This document shows positions 51,156 through 61,450 of a stretch of DNA of 64,000 nucleotides, in pieces. The translations under genes were made by a program, and so were the position numbers. Location: assembly GCF_006716745.1 (NCBI RefSeq), contig NZ_VFPP01000001.1:1488001-1552000 (forward strand), given 5' to 3'. The DNA comes from Saccharothrix saharensis. GTDB taxonomy: Bacteria; Actinomycetota; Actinomycetes; Mycobacteriales; Pseudonocardiaceae. Under the pieces are notes generated by a model. It made no database searches. It had not been told where the DNA came from and was given only the letters and a program-made list of their open reading frames with translations. The number at the start of each line of letters is the position of its first letter. Position 1 is the stretch's first letter.

Positions 51156-52193
51156 ATGAAGGCGCTCGTTTATCACGGTCCCGGCCGCAGGGCCTGGGAG
51201 GACGTGCCGGACCCGGAGCCGGTCGACCCGACCGACGCGATCGTGCGGATCACCGCCGCCACGATCTGCGGCACGGACCTGCACATCCTCAAGGGCGACG
51301 TGCCCGAGGTGGAGCCCGGTCGGATCCTGGGCCACGAGGGTGTCGGTGTGGTCGAGCGGGTCGGTGCGGCGGTCACCGGGATCAAGCCGGGCGACCGGGT
51401 GCTGCTGTCGTGCATCAGCACGTGCGGTCGGTGCTCGTACTGCCGGACCGGTGTCTACGGGCAGTGCCTCGGCGGTGGCGGTTGGGTCCTGGGCCACACC
51501 GTGAACGGCACGCACGCTGAGTACGTGCGGGTGCCGTTCGCGGACACCTCGACCTACCTGCTGCCCGACGGTGTCACCGACGCCGCGGCGGTCATGCTGT
51601 CGGACATCCTGCCCACCGCGTTCGAGGTCGGCGTGCTCGCCGGAAAGGTCCAGCCCGGTCAGACGGTGGTCGTCGTGGGTGCCGGGCCGATCGGCCTGGC
51701 GGCGATCGAGACCGCGCGCCTCTACAGCCCCGCGCACGTCGTGGCGGTGGACCTGGCCGAGTCGCGGCTGGAGGCGGCCAAGCAGTTCGGCGCGGACGTC
51801 ACGGTGAACGCGGCCGACGACGTCGAGCGGGTCGTGCTCGAGCTGACCGGCGGGCTGGGCGCGGACCTGGCGATCGAGGCGGTGGGCGTGCCGGAGACCT
51901 TCGAGCTGTGCGCGCGGCTGATCCGCCCCGGTGGTCGGGTCGCGAACGTCGGCGTGCACGGCAAGCCGGCCACGCTGCACCTGGAGCAGCTGTGGATCCG
52001 CAACGTCACCATCACCACCGGCCTGGTCGACACGGTCACCACGCCGACCCTGCTCACGATGCTGGCTGGCGGGCGGCTGGACGCCGACCGGTTCGCCACG
52101 CACCACTTCGCGCTGGACGAGATGGACCTCGCCTACGACGTGTTCGCGCGGGCCGGCGAGACCGGCGCGCTGAAGGTGGTGCTGACCCGATGA
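51156..52193 (+). CDS. Zinc-dependent alcohol dehydrogenase
   Basis: A 345-residue medium-chain dehydrogenase. Catalytic zinc ligands are in [12 protein letters not shown] and GHEGVGVVE; the structural zinc cysteines are in [17 protein letters not shown]; the NAD motif is [14 protein letters not shown]. It is similar to alcohol/threonine dehydrogenases with a GTDLHI motif. The stop overlaps the pflB start (ATGA), so it probably reoxidises NADH by reducing an aldehyde during fermentation. GAGGAGGA ribosome binding site. Confidence 0.93.
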   Translation: MKALVYHGPGRRAWEDVPDPEPVDPTDAIVRITAATICGTDLHILKGDVPEVEPGRILGHEGVGVVERVGAAVTGIKPGDRVLLSCISTCGRCSYCRTGVYGQCLGGGGWVLGHTVNGTHAEYVRVPFADTSTYLLPDGVTDAAAVMLSDILPTAFEVGVLAGKVQPGQTVVVVGAGPIGLAAIETARLYSPAHVVAVDLAESRLEAAKQFGADVTVNAADDVERVVLELTGGLGADLAIEAVGVPETFELCARLIRPGGRVANVGVHGKPATLHLEQLWIRNVTITTGLVDTVTTPTLLTMLAGGRLDADRFATHHFALDEMDLAYDVFARAGETGALKVVLTR

Positions 52194-54436
52194 CCGCCGT
52201 GGAAGAACGGCTGGACGCGTGGACCGGGTTCCGCGGCGTGGACTGGCGGCACGACATCGACGTGCGCGGGTTCATCCAGGCCAACTACACCCCTTACGAG
52301 GGGGATGACGCGTTCCTGACCGGGCCGACCGAGCGGACCGCGGCACTGTGGCGGGACCTGTCCGGCCTGTTCGCCGAGGAGCGCAGGCGCGGCATCCTGG
52401 ACGTGGACGTGCACACCCCGTCCACCATCACCTCCCACCGCCCCGGCTACCTCGACCGGGCGCAGGAGTTGATCGTCGGGTTGCAGACCGACGCACCGCT
52501 CAAGCGGGCCATCATGCCCAACGGCGGCCTGCGCATGGTGGAGGCCGGTCTGGAGGCTTACGGCTACGAGCTGGAACCGGCTGTGCGGGACATCTTCACC
52601 AAGTACCGCAAGACGCACAACGACGGTGTGTTCGACGCCTACACCGACGAGATCAAGCGCGCCCGCCGCGCCGGGGTGATCACCGGTCTGCCCGACTCCT
52701 ACGGGCGGGGGCGGATCATCGGCGACTACCGGCGGGTCGCGCTGTACGGCGTGGACCGGCTGATCGACGCCAAGCGGGCCGAGCGGGCCGCGATCGACAC
52801 CATGCCGTCCACAGAGGACATCATCCGCGACCGCGAGGAGCTCGCCGAGCAGATCCGCGCCCTGGACGAGCTCAAGCAGATGGCGCGGTCCTACGGCGAC
52901 GACATCTCCCGACCCGCCACCACCGCCCGCGAGGCCGTCCAGTGGCTCTACTACGCCTACCTGGCGGCGGTGAAGGAACAGAACGGCGCGGCGATGTCAC
53001 TGGGCCGCACCTCGACGTTCCTGGACGTCTACCTCCAGCGCGACCTTGACGCCGGACTGTTGACCGAGTCGCGGGCGCAGGAGCTGATCGACGACCTGGT
53101 GATCAAGCTGCGGATCGTGCGGTTCCTGCGCACCCCCGCCTACGACGAACTGTTCTCCGGCGACCCGACCTGGGTCACCGAGAGCATCGGCGGCATCGGC
53201 GAGGACGGTCGCCCACTCGTGACCAGGACGAGCTTCCGGTTCCTGCAGACCCTCTACAACCTGGGGCCGGCGCCGGAGCCGAACCTGACCGTGCTGTGGT
53301 CGCCCGCGCTGCCGGAGGGCTTCAAGCGGTTCTGCGCGAAGGTGTCGGTGGACACCAGCTCGATCCAGTACGAGAACGACGAGCTGATCCGGCCCCGCTT
53401 CGGCGACGACACCGCGATCGCCTGCTGCGTGTCGGCCATGAGGGTCGGCAAGCAGATGCAGTTCTTCGGCGCACGGGTCAACCTGGCCAAGGCGCTGCTC
53501 TACGCGATCAACGGCGGCCGCGACGAGATGACCGGCGAACAGGTCGCCCCGCACCAACCCCGGATCACCGGCGAGTACCTGGACTACGACGAGGTGCGCG
53601 CGGCGTTCGACCGGATGCTCGACTGGCTGGCCCGCACCTACGTGGACGCGCTGAACATCATCCACTACATGCACGACAAGTACGCCTACGAACGCATCGA
53701 GATGGCCCTGCACGACCACCCCGCCCAACGGCTGCTCGGCTGCGGCATCGCGGGCCTGTCGGTCGTCACGGACAGCCTCTCGGCGATCAAGCACGCGAAG
53801 GTGCGCGTCCTCCGCGACGACACCGGCCTGGCCGTCGACTTCGCGGTGGAGGGCGACTTCCCCCGCTACGGCAACAACGACGACCGCGCCGACACCATCG
53901 CGGTGGGATTGGTCGAGGACTTCATGGCGCTCGTGCGCCGCTACCCCGCCTACCGCGACGCCGTGCACACCCAATCGGTACTCACCATCACGTCCAACGT
54001 CGTCTACGGCCGTCACACCGGCAACACGCCGGACGGCAGGCGCGCGGGCGAGCCGTTCGCGCCCGGCGCCAACCCGATGAACGGCCGGGACCGGCACGGT
54101 CTGGTCGCGGCGGCGCTGTCGGTGGCCAAGCTGCCCTACGACGCCGCGCTCGACGGCATCTCGCTCACCGCCGGCATCACGCCGAACGGGCTGGGCCGCG
54201 ACACCGAGGAGCGGGTGATCAACCTCGTCGGCGTGCTCGACGCCTACACCGACGCCGGTGGCTTCCACCTCAACGCCAACGTGCTCAACCGGGAGGTCCT
54301 GCTCGACGCCATGGCACACCCGGACAAGTACCCGCAGCTGACCATCCGCGTGTCCGGCTACGCCGTCAACTTCGTGCGCCTGACACCCGAACAGCAGCGC
54401 GACGTGGTCAACCGCACGTTCCACGGAGGACTGTGA
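52190..54436 (+). CDS. pflB: Pyruvate formate-lyase
   Basis: A 748-residue glycyl-radical enzyme that splits pyruvate and CoA to acetyl-CoA and formate. The active-site pair Cys412-Cys413 (AIACCVSAM) distinguishes true PFL from other glycyl-radical enzymes. The radical glycine is Gly723 in RVSGYAVNF. Blocks such as [11 protein letters not shown] and [24 protein letters not shown] are almost as in E. coli PflB (760 residues). PFL is oxygen-sensitive and unusual in mostly aerobic actinomycetes. Coupled to adh upstream and pflA downstream. Confidence 0.95.
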   Translation: MTAVEERLDAWTGFRGVDWRHDIDVRGFIQANYTPYEGDDAFLTGPTERTAALWRDLSGLFAEERRRGILDVDVHTPSTITSHRPGYLDRAQELIVGLQTDAPLKRAIMPNGGLRMVEAGLEAYGYELEPAVRDIFTKYRKTHNDGVFDAYTDEIKRARRAGVITGLPDSYGRGRIIGDYRRVALYGVDRLIDAKRAERAAIDTMPSTEDIIRDREELAEQIRALDELKQMARSYGDDISRPATTAREAVQWLYYAYLAAVKEQNGAAMSLGRTSTFLDVYLQRDLDAGLLTESRAQELIDDLVIKLRIVRFLRTPAYDELFSGDPTWVTESIGGIGEDGRPLVTRTSFRFLQTLYNLGPAPEPNLTVLWSPALPEGFKRFCAKVSVDTSSIQYENDELIRPRFGDDTAIACCVSAMRVGKQMQFFGARVNLAKALLYAINGGRDEMTGEQVAPHQPRITGEYLDYDEVRAAFDRMLDWLARTYVDALNIIHYMHDKYAYERIEMALHDHPAQRLLGCGIAGLSVVTDSLSAIKHAKVRVLRDDTGLAVDFAVEGDFPRYGNNDDRADTIAVGLVEDFMALVRRYPAYRDAVHTQSVLTITSNVVYGRHTGNTPDGRRAGEPFAPGANPMNGRDRHGLVAAALSVAKLPYDAALDGISLTAGITPNGLGRDTEERVINLVGVLDAYTDAGGFHLNANVLNREVLLDAMAHPDKYPQLTIRVSGYAVNFVRLTPEQQRDVVNRTFHGGL

Positions 54437-55161
54437 TGACCACCGGGGCCGTCCACTCCTGGGACCTCGCCACGGCCGTGGACGGCCCCGGCACCCGGTT
54501 CGTGGTGTTCACCGCAGGGTGCCCGCTGCGCTGCCTGTACTGCCACAACCCCGAGACGCGGTTCACGCGGTACGGGCGACGCGTCAGCGTGGACGACGTC
54601 ATGGTCGAGATCGAGGAGTACCGCCGGTTCATCGAGATCGCCGGTGGTGGCGTGACCATCAGCGGCGGCGAACCGCTGCTGCAACCGGAGTTCACCGCCG
54701 AGCTGCTGCACGCGGTGAAGGGCATGGGCCTGCACACCGCCCTGGACACCTCCGGGTTCCTCGGCCACCGCGCCACCGACCGACTGCTCGCCGCCACCGA
54801 CCTGGTGCTGCTGGACATCAAGTCCTGGGACCCGGCCACCTACCGGCACGTCACCGGCGGCGAGGTCGCCCCGACCCTGCGGTTCGCCCGCCGCCTGTCG
54901 GACCTGGGCAAGCCGATGTGGATCAGGTTCGTCCTGGTGCCAGGACAGACCGACGCGCCGGACAACGTGGAGGGCATCGCCTCGTTCGTCGCCACCCTGC
55001 CACCGGTCGAACGCGTGGACGTGCTGCCGTTCCACAAGATGGGCGCACCGAAGTACGAGGCCATCGGGCTGCCCTTCGCCTTGGCCGACACCCCGACCCC
55101 CGACGCGAAGCTGGTCGAACGGGTTCGGGGTCAGTTCCTGGCGCACGGTCTGCGGGCGTGA
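54436..55161 (+). CDS. pflA: Pyruvate formate-lyase activating enzyme
   Basis: A 241-residue radical-SAM activase that installs the glycyl radical on PflB. The cluster ligands are Cys29, Cys33 and Cys36 (GCPLRCLYCHN, the PflA-type C-x3-C-x2-C), then GGGVTISGGEPLLQ for SAM binding. The start overlaps the pflB stop by one base (TGATG). No extra ferredoxin-like cluster insert is present, as expected for PflA. Confidence 0.95.
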   Translation: MTTGAVHSWDLATAVDGPGTRFVVFTAGCPLRCLYCHNPETRFTRYGRRVSVDDVMVEIEEYRRFIEIAGGGVTISGGEPLLQPEFTAELLHAVKGMGLHTALDTSGFLGHRATDRLLAATDLVLLDIKSWDPATYRHVTGGEVAPTLRFARRLSDLGKPMWIRFVLVPGQTDAPDNVEGIASFVATLPPVERVDVLPFHKMGAPKYEAIGLPFALADTPTPDAKLVERVRGQFLAHGLRA

Positions 55162-55172
55162 CCGGGAGCAGG

Positions 55173-56780
55173 TCAGGGCAGGAGGTCCCGTTCCCGCAGC
55201 AGGGAGCGGGCGTGGTCGATGGCGTCGGGCGTGTGGTCGAACAGGCGCAGGTCCAGCGTGTCCAAAGCACGCCGGTGTTCGTCGCGCACGCCGGAGACCA
55301 GGACGGTGATGCCGCGGTGTTCCAGGCGGCGCACGGCGTCGCGCAGCACCTGCACGCCGGTGGCGTCGACGGCCGACAGCCGCGACATCCGCAGGATCAC
55401 CACCGCGACGGGCGCGACCTCGGTCAGCTCCAGCAGGAACCGGTGCGCGGCGGCGAACAGCAGCGGGCCGTCCAGCCGGTAGGCGACGATGTGCTGGGCC
55501 AGCAGGGCCTGCTCTTCCTCGCGGTAGTCGCCCGGTTCCAGCGGCACCTCCTCCAGCCGCGCTGTGCGTGACACGGCCCGCAGGGCGAACACGCCGGCGA
55601 GCACGAGGCCGACGATGACGGCGGTGACGAGGTCCAGCGCGAGCGTCGCCACGGCGGTCAGCGCGAGCACGGCGGCATCGGTGCGGCCGGCCCGGGCCAG
55701 GGCGCGCACCGAGCCGACCTCGACCATCCGGACGGCCGTGGCCAGCAGCACGCCGGCGAGCACCGCGAGCGGGACACCGGCCACCCACGGCGCGGCGACC
55801 AGGACGATCAGCAGGAGCACCACGGCGTGGGTGAGGGCCGCGAGCCGGGAGGTCGCGCCCGAGCGGACGTTGACCGCCGTGCGCGCGATGGCCGCCGTGG
55901 CGGGCACACCGCCGAACAGCGGCGCGACCAGGTTGGCCAGGCCCTGACCGAACAACTCGCGATCCGGGTCGTGCCGCTGGTTCACGCTCATCCCGTCCGC
56001 GACGGCCGCCGACAGCAGGCTCTCCAGCGCGGCGAGCGCCGCCACCGCCACCGCCGACGGCAGCAGCGACCACAACGCGCCGAGGTCGAGGAACCCGAGC
56101 GACGGCGCGGGCAGCGCTCTCGGCAGCGCCCCGATCGTCACCACGGGCAGCGCCGCCCACTGCGCGACGACGGTCGCCACGACGACCGCGGGCAGCGAGA
56201 AGGGCACGCCGGGACGCCACCGGGCGCCGATCAGCATCACCAAGGCGACCCCGGCGGCCAGGGCGACGGCCTCCCAGCGCGGTGCCGCGACGAAGTCCGC
56301 GAACGCCTCGACGGCGGCGAGCACCACGTGGTCCTCGCCGGGCGTGGACACCCCCAGGGCCGCGGGCACCTGCTGCAACGCGATCACCGCCGCGATGCCG
56401 ATCGTGAAACCCTCCACCACCGGCACGGGCACGTACCGCATGTAGCGGCCCGCGCGGGCGACCGCGAGCAGTACCAGCAGGATCCCGGCCAACAGACCGA
56501 CGGTGAGCACGCCGTCCACGCCGTAGCGCGCGACGATCGGCACCAGCACCACCGTCATCGCGCCCGTGGGACCGGACACCTGGAGGCTGGAGCCGCCGAA
56601 CACCGCCGCCAGCGCGCCCGCCACCACGGCCGTGACGAGGCCGGACGCCGCGCCGAGCCCGGAGGCGACCCCGAACCCGAGGGCGAGCGGCAGGGCCACG
56701 ATCGCCACCGTCACCCCGGCCACGAGGTCCCGGCGCGTCGCACCCGACCAGTCGGCCCTGGCCGGCAGGAACGTCGTCAC
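55173..56780 (-). CDS. SulP-family anion transporter with STAS domain
   Basis: A 535-residue SulP transporter with about ten to twelve helices (start ADWSGATRRDLVAGVTVAIVALPLALGFG), a conserved SGPTGAMT motif and a C-terminal STAS domain (RMSRLSAVDATGVQVLRDAV). Substrates of the family are sulfate, bicarbonate or organic anions. Its GTG overlaps the arsR stop (GTGA). In a fermenting cell a bicarbonate or carboxylate role is possible; that is inference. Confidence 0.92.
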   Translation of the reverse strand: MTTFLPARADWSGATRRDLVAGVTVAIVALPLALGFGVASGLGAASGLVTAVVAGALAAVFGGSSLQVSGPTGAMTVVLVPIVARYGVDGVLTVGLLAGILLVLLAVARAGRYMRYVPVPVVEGFTIGIAAVIALQQVPAALGVSTPGEDHVVLAAVEAFADFVAAPRWEAVALAAGVALVMLIGARWRPGVPFSLPAVVVATVVAQWAALPVVTIGALPRALPAPSLGFLDLGALWSLLPSAVAVAALAALESLLSAAVADGMSVNQRHDPDRELFGQGLANLVAPLFGGVPATAAIARTAVNVRSGATSRLAALTHAVVLLLIVLVAAPWVAGVPLAVLAGVLLATAVRMVEVGSVRALARAGRTDAAVLALTAVATLALDLVTAVIVGLVLAGVFALRAVSRTARLEEVPLEPGDYREEEQALLAQHIVAYRLDGPLLFAAAHRFLLELTEVAPVAVVILRMSRLSAVDATGVQVLRDAVRRLEHRGITVLVSGVRDEHRRALDTLDLRLFDHTPDAIDHARSLLRERDLLP

Positions 56781-57112
56781 GCCCGCTCCTCCTCGCGCAA
56801 CATCTCCAGCAACTCGTTCTGGCCGGCCAGCAGACCGGCGAGGACCTTGCGCGCGACGCGCAGCAACTCGGCCACGTCGTCGCTGGTCAGCGCGTACACC
56901 ACGGTTGTGCCGTCCCGGGTCGCCGTGACGATCCCCGAGCGGCGCAGCACCGCAAGCTGGGCCGAGAGGCTGGACGCCTCGATCCCGATGTCGGCCAGCA
57001 GGTCGCGCACCGGCTTGGGACCGTCCTGGAGCAGCTCGAGCACCCTGATGCGCACCGGGTGCCCCAACATGCGGAAGAACTCGGCCTTGGCCTGGTGCAG
57101 CGGAAGGGGCAC
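56777..57112 (-). CDS. ArsR-family repressor
   Basis: A 111-residue winged-helix repressor: FFRMLGHPVRIRVLELLQDGPKPVRDLLADIG, then the recognition helix LSAQLAVLRRSGIV and wing RDGTTVVYAL. No cysteine motif for metal is present, so it likely senses another signal. I prefer the GTG at 57112, which has GGAGG at ideal spacing, over a TTG at 57140-57142 that lies inside the operator. With SulP it forms a coupled pair, probably autoregulated through the repeat at 57128-57161. Confidence 0.9.
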   Translation of the reverse strand: MPLPLHQAKAEFFRMLGHPVRIRVLELLQDGPKPVRDLLADIGIEASSLSAQLAVLRRSGIVTATRDGTTVVYALTSDDVAELLRVARKVLAGLLAGQNELLEMLREEERA

Positions 57113-57127
57113 GGCGACCTCCGGCGA

Positions 57128-57161
57128 GTTGTAGAGTTGCAAACTTCTTCAACTCTACAAC
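57128..57161. promoter_or_regulatory. Perfect 12-bp inverted repeat, probable ArsR operator
   Basis: GTTGTAGAGTTG (57128-57139) and CAACTCTACAAC (57150-57161) are perfect inverted arms with a 10-base spacer, in an AT-rich patch just upstream of arsR. This is the usual arrangement of an autoregulatory ArsR site. It overlaps the end of ackA, so arsR-sulP can be regulated apart from the upstream genes. Confidence 0.75.
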
Positions 57162-58228
57162 ATGGCACCGGTGGCCAACGCGGCCCGCGTACCGGCCGCG
57201 ACCTCGACGTCCTCGCGGGCGGTGACCACCCAGACCGGCGTCCGGGACGTCTTCGCGCCGATCCCGGCATCGTCCGAAGCCGCGGCGTTGGCCTCCCGAT
57301 CGAGGGTGAGACCCAGGAAGGACAGGCCCTCCACCACCCGGGCGCGCACGTCGGCGTCGTGCTCACCGATGCCACCGGTGAAGACCAGCAGGTCCAGTCC
57401 ACCCATCGACGCGGCCATGGTGGCGATGCCCTGGCGCAGGCGGTGGGTGAAGACGTCGAGGGCCAGACGTGCGTTCGCATCACCCCGGGCCGCGGCGGCG
57501 TGCACGTCGCGCAGGTCGGCGTGACCGGCCAGCCCCACCAGCCCGGAGTGGTGCGCGAGGCCGTCGGCGAGCTCGTCGGCGGTGAGGTGGTCGAGCAGGT
57601 GCAGCACCAGGCCGGGGTCGAGGTCGCCGCTGCGGGTGGCCATCGGCAGGCCGGCCAGCGGGGTGAAGCCCATCGTGGTGTCGACCGAGCGGCCGTCGTG
57701 GACGGCGGCCAGCGAGCAGCCCGCGCCGAGGTGGCAGGTCACGACGCGGGAGCCGCCGCCGGCCAGTTCGACCGCGCGGCGGGAGGCGTAGGCGTGCGAG
57801 AGGCCGTGGAAGCCGTAGCGGCGCAGGTCCCAGCGCTCCCGCCAGGCGGCGGGCAGCGGGTAGGTGGCCGCGGCGGCGGGCAGGGTGCGGTGGAACGCGG
57901 TGTCGAAGCACGCCACGTGCGGCACGTCGGGGAACAGCGCTTGCGCGGCGTCGATGCCGGCCAGTGCCCTGGGCTGGTGCAGCGGGGCCAGGTCGGTCAG
58001 GTCCTCGATCCCGCGGCGGACGTCGGGGGTGATGACGGTCGGGGCGGTGAACCGGGTGCCGCCTTGGACGACGCGGTGGCCCACGGCGTGCACGAGCGGC
58101 AGGGCCGGGTCGAGGTCGGGTGTGCCGTCCCACCGCTCGACGTGGTGCTGGGCGAGGACGGTGTCGTCCTCGCCCAGCACGCTCAGCTTCAGGCTCGATG
58201 AGCCCGCGTTGACCACGAGCACGTTCAT
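57155..58228 (-). CDS. ackA: Acetate kinase
   Basis: A 357-residue acetate kinase making ATP from acetyl-phosphate. Motifs seen are NAGSSSLKLS, FDTAFHRTLP, YGFHGLSHAY, CHLGAGCSLAAV and VFTGGIGEHDADVR. It is about 40 residues shorter than E. coli AckA. The start overlaps the phosphoketolase stop (TGATG), so acetyl-phosphate from phosphoketolase feeds directly to it. Confidence 0.93.
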   Translation of the reverse strand: MNVLVVNAGSSSLKLSVLGEDDTVLAQHHVERWDGTPDLDPALPLVHAVGHRVVQGGTRFTAPTVITPDVRRGIEDLTDLAPLHQPRALAGIDAAQALFPDVPHVACFDTAFHRTLPAAAATYPLPAAWRERWDLRRYGFHGLSHAYASRRAVELAGGGSRVVTCHLGAGCSLAAVHDGRSVDTTMGFTPLAGLPMATRSGDLDPGLVLHLLDHLTADELADGLAHHSGLVGLAGHADLRDVHAAAARGDANARLALDVFTHRLRQGIATMAASMGGLDLLVFTGGIGEHDADVRARVVEGLSFLGLTLDREANAAASDDAGIGAKTSRTPVWVVTAREDVEVAAGTRAALATGAML

Positions 58229-60585
58229 CAGCAGGGCCAGGTCCAGTCGCGGATCTCGGGCAGGTCCTCGCCGTGCTCGCGGATGTGGGCGTGGTGGCGG
58301 GTGCGCTGGTCCTGCATGTGCTGGCGCAGGCCGGCGGCCTTGGGACCGAGGCCCGGCACGCGGTCGATGACGTCGATGACGAGCCGGTAGCGGTCCATGT
58401 CGTTGAGCACCAGCATGTCGAACGGCGTGGTGGTGGTGCCCTCCTCCTTGTAGCCGCGGACGTGGATGTTGTGGTGGTTGGTGCGGCGGTAGGTCAAGCG
58501 GTGGATCAGCCACGGGTAGCCGTGGTAGGCGAACAGCACCGGCTTGTCCGGGGTGAACAGGGCGTCGAACTCGCGGTCGGGCATGCCGTGCGGGTGCTCG
58601 GTCTCGGGCTGCAGGCGCATCAGGTCGACCACGTTGACCACGCGCACCTTCAGCTCGGGCAGGTGCTCGCGCAGCAACGCGGTAGCCGCCATGATCTCCA
58701 GGGTCGGGGCGTCACCGGCGCAGGCGAGCACCACGTCGGGTTCGGTCAGGCCGTCGTCCGTGCCCGCCCACTCCCAGATGCCCGCGCCGCGAGCGCAGTG
58801 CAGCGCCGCTTCCTCCGGGCTGAGCCAGTCGGGCGTGAAGTTCTTGCCGGAGACGATGACGTTGACGTAGTCGCGGCTGCGCAGGCAGTGGTCGGCCACC
58901 GACAGCAGCGTGTTGGTGTCCGCGGGCAGGTAGACGCGGACGACCTCGGCCTTCTTGTTCATCACGTGGTCGATGAAGCCGGGGTCCTGGTGGGAGAAGC
59001 CGTTGTGGTCCTGGCGCCACACGTGCGAGGACAGCAGGTAGTTCAGCGACGCGACCGGGCGCCGCCAGTCGATCTCGCGGTGGGTCTTGAGCCACTTGGC
59101 GTGCTGGTTGAACATCGAGTCCACGATGTGGGTGAACGCCTCGTAGCAGTTGAACAGGCCGTGCCGCCCCGTCAACAGGTAGCCCTCCAGGAAGCCCTGG
59201 CACAGGTGCTCGGACAGCACCTCCACCACCCGGCCGTTGGCCTCCAGGTGCTCGTCGGTGGGCAGCTTCTCGGCCAACCACTGCTTCGCCGTCACCTCGA
59301 ACACCGCGTCGAGCCGGTTGGAGGCGGTCTCGTCGGGGCCGAACACGCGGAAGTTCTTCTCATCCGCGTTGAGGGTCATGATGTCGCGCAGCATGCGGCC
59401 CAGAGCACGGGTCGGCTCGGAGGTGGTGGTGCCGTGCTTGGTCACCTCCACCGAGTACGGCGCGGTGCCGGGCATCCGCAGGTCACGCAGCAGCAGACCG
59501 CCGTTGGCGTGCGGGATGGCGCCCATGCGCGACTCGCCGCGCGGCGCGAGGGTCAGCAGCTCGGGCTTCGGGCTGCCGTCGGCGTCGAACAGCTCCTCCG
59601 GCCGATAGGAGCGCAGCCACCGCTCCAGCAACACCAGGTGCTCGGGGTTGTCCCGGACACCGGCCAGCGGCACCTGGTGGGACCGCCACGTGCCCTCCAC
59701 CGGCACGCCGTCCACCTCGGCCGGTCCGGTCCAGCCCTTCGGCGTGCGCAGCACGATCATCGGCCACCGCGGGCGCTCGGTGTCCCCGGCGCGGGCCGCC
59801 TCCTGGATGCGGCCGATCTCGTCGAACACCTCGTCGAAGACCTGCGCCATGCGGGGGTGCAGCACCGCCGGATCGTCGCCCTCGACGTAGTAGGGCGCGT
59901 AGCCGTGACCGCGCAGCATCGCGTCCAGCTCCTCGTGCGGGATACGCGCCAGGATCGTCGGATTGGCGATCTTGTAGCCGTTGAGGTGCAGGATCGGCAG
60001 CACCGCGCCGTCGTGCGCCGGGTCCAGGAACTTCGTGCCGTGCCAGCTCGCCGCCAGCGGCCCGGTCTCCGCCTCGCCGTCACCCACGACGCAGGCCACC
60101 ACCAGGTCGGGGTTGTCGAACGCCGCGCCGAACGCGTGCGCCAGCGAGTAGCCCAGCTCACCGCCCTCGTGGATCGAGCCCGGCACCTCCGGGGCGACGT
60201 GACTGGGCACGCCGCCGGGGAACGAGAACTGGCGGAACAACGTGCGCATCCCCTCGCCGTCACGCGGCACGTTCGGGTGCGTGTCGGTGTAGGAGCCCTC
60301 CAACCAGGTGTTGGCCAGCAGCGCCGGACCACCGTGACCCGGACCGGTCACGAACAGCACGTCCCGGGAGCGGTCGTTGATCACTCGGTTGAGGTGGGCG
60401 TAGAGGAAGTTCAGACCCGGCGTGGTGCCCCAGTGGCCCAGCAGACGGGGCTTGATGTGCTCCGGGGTCAGCGGCTCGGTCAGCAGGGGGTTGTCGAGCA
60501 GGTAGATCTGCCCTGCCGAGAGGTAGTTGGCGGCCCGCCAGTAGGCGTCAACCAGGTCGAGGTTGAGGGGTCCGGACTGCGACAT
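58228..60585 (-). CDS. xfp: Phosphoketolase
   Basis: A 785-residue thiamine diphosphate-dependent phosphoketolase that cleaves xylulose-5-phosphate and/or fructose-6-phosphate to acetyl-phosphate. The family-start [36 protein letters not shown], the TPP site [22 protein letters not shown] and [11 protein letters not shown] are characteristic. Length is normal. It forms an operon with ackA. A DosR-like box is 89 bp upstream. Confidence 0.95.
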   Translation of the reverse strand: MSQSGPLNLDLVDAYWRAANYLSAGQIYLLDNPLLTEPLTPEHIKPRLLGHWGTTPGLNFLYAHLNRVINDRSRDVLFVTGPGHGGPALLANTWLEGSYTDTHPNVPRDGEGMRTLFRQFSFPGGVPSHVAPEVPGSIHEGGELGYSLAHAFGAAFDNPDLVVACVVGDGEAETGPLAASWHGTKFLDPAHDGAVLPILHLNGYKIANPTILARIPHEELDAMLRGHGYAPYYVEGDDPAVLHPRMAQVFDEVFDEIGRIQEAARAGDTERPRWPMIVLRTPKGWTGPAEVDGVPVEGTWRSHQVPLAGVRDNPEHLVLLERWLRSYRPEELFDADGSPKPELLTLAPRGESRMGAIPHANGGLLLRDLRMPGTAPYSVEVTKHGTTTSEPTRALGRMLRDIMTLNADEKNFRVFGPDETASNRLDAVFEVTAKQWLAEKLPTDEHLEANGRVVEVLSEHLCQGFLEGYLLTGRHGLFNCYEAFTHIVDSMFNQHAKWLKTHREIDWRRPVASLNYLLSSHVWRQDHNGFSHQDPGFIDHVMNKKAEVVRVYLPADTNTLLSVADHCLRSRDYVNVIVSGKNFTPDWLSPEEAALHCARGAGIWEWAGTDDGLTEPDVVLACAGDAPTLEIMAATALLREHLPELKVRVVNVVDLMRLQPETEHPHGMPDREFDALFTPDKPVLFAYHGYPWLIHRLTYRRTNHHNIHVRGYKEEGTTTTPFDMLVLNDMDRYRLVIDVIDRVPGLGPKAAGLRQHMQDQRTRHHAHIREHGEDLPEIRDWTWPC

Positions 60586-60673
60586 CTCGCGTTCTCCTCC
60601 TGTGTCGGGGTGCTGACACCAGCCTGCCTTCGGAACCGATTCCGCCTCAGGGCACGCGGCCCTCGACCTGACA

Positions 60674-60688
60674 GGGTCCTTCGGCCTT
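60674..60688 (-). promoter_or_regulatory. DosR-like box 7 (weaker)
   Basis: On the minus strand AGGCCGAAGGACCCT; the right half (G-ACCCT) fits the core, the left half is degenerate. It lies between xfp (89 bp) and the divergent membrane-protein gene (56 bp). Confidence 0.35.
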
Positions 60689-60744
60689 CATCCGGTGACT
60701 TGTGGCGCTGTCGGCCCGCGCACCGCAAGGCGCACGGTCGGCGC

Positions 60745-61185
60745 ATGGACGGGACACCTCGCGTCACGACGGTCCTCGTCGCCGGGTTCGTCGCGCTCAA
60801 CGCGATGGCCGGGAGCTTCGGCTTGCTGGGAGGCGGCATCGACATGGGCCCGACCATCACGGGCCTATTCCCCTGGCACAGCGCTGCGGTCGCCGGGATC
60901 TCACTGCTGGCGGTGGTCGGTGTGCCGATGGCCACCGCGGTGCTACTGGCGCTGCGCCGCGACCAGCGCTGGAGCGTCGCGTCGATGGCCGCGGGTCTCG
61001 TGCTCGTCGGCTGGATCGTCGTGCAGGTGGCGGTGATCCGCACCTTCAGCTGGATGCAGCCTGCTTCGGTGATCGCGGGGCTCGTGGTCTACGCCGCCGG
61101 ACGGCGGGGGCGAAACGCGTCGGACGTCCCGGTGCGACGAGGACCTTCGCCCGCTTCCACACGACGCCCGCGACGGGACGCTTGA
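60745..61185 (+). CDS. Small membrane protein
   Basis: A 146-residue protein with four predicted helices (TTVLVAGFVALNAMAGSFGLL, AAVAGISLLAVVGVPMATAVLL, SVASMAAGLVLVGWIVVQVAV, ASVIAGLVVYAAG) and a basic tail. No family recognised. It is divergent from the xfp-ackA operon. Confidence 0.7.
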   Translation: MDGTPRVTTVLVAGFVALNAMAGSFGLLGGGIDMGPTITGLFPWHSAAVAGISLLAVVGVPMATAVLLALRRDQRWSVASMAAGLVLVGWIVVQVAVIRTFSWMQPASVIAGLVVYAAGRRGRNASDVPVRRGPSPASTRRPRRDA

Positions 61186-61349
61186 GTCCAGGAAGATGAC
61201 TGAAGGAGACGAGAGCACACCGAGCCTCATCGATTCGACACCCGCGTCGGCCATCGAGTCGCCCGGGATCACCACTGCGGCCGCCTGGCAGTTGCGGCAA
61301 CGGCGGCGAGGACAGGGACGGGGCCGGCACGGCGACCTCGAAGCCGACC

Positions 61350-61450
61350 GGAGGACAGCATGTCGTGCCCGTCGGCGCCCAGCCGGCAGACGGCCTCGAC
61401 CGAGGTGGGACCACCTGTGGTGACCCCCGCTTCATCCAGCACGTCGTCAC
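61350..61450 (-). pseudogene. Remnant of the N-terminus of a second P-type cation ATPase
   Basis: Directly after, and overlapping, the CBS-BON stop (GTGA, as at 41093-41096), the sequence reads GTG ACG ACG then, after one missing base, VLDEAGVTTGGPTSVEAVCRL. This matches the N-terminus of the intact ATPase at 38556-41096 (TTVLDAAARTTGGLTSAEAARRL). It stops after about 30 codons. The CBS-BON/ATPase pair was thus duplicated and the second ATPase lost. Confidence 0.7.

Noticed and set aside
57113-57142. TTG at 57140-57142 as the ArsR start
   Set aside because: It lies in the inverted repeat and has no ribosome binding site, while GTG 57112 has GGAGG at ideal spacing.
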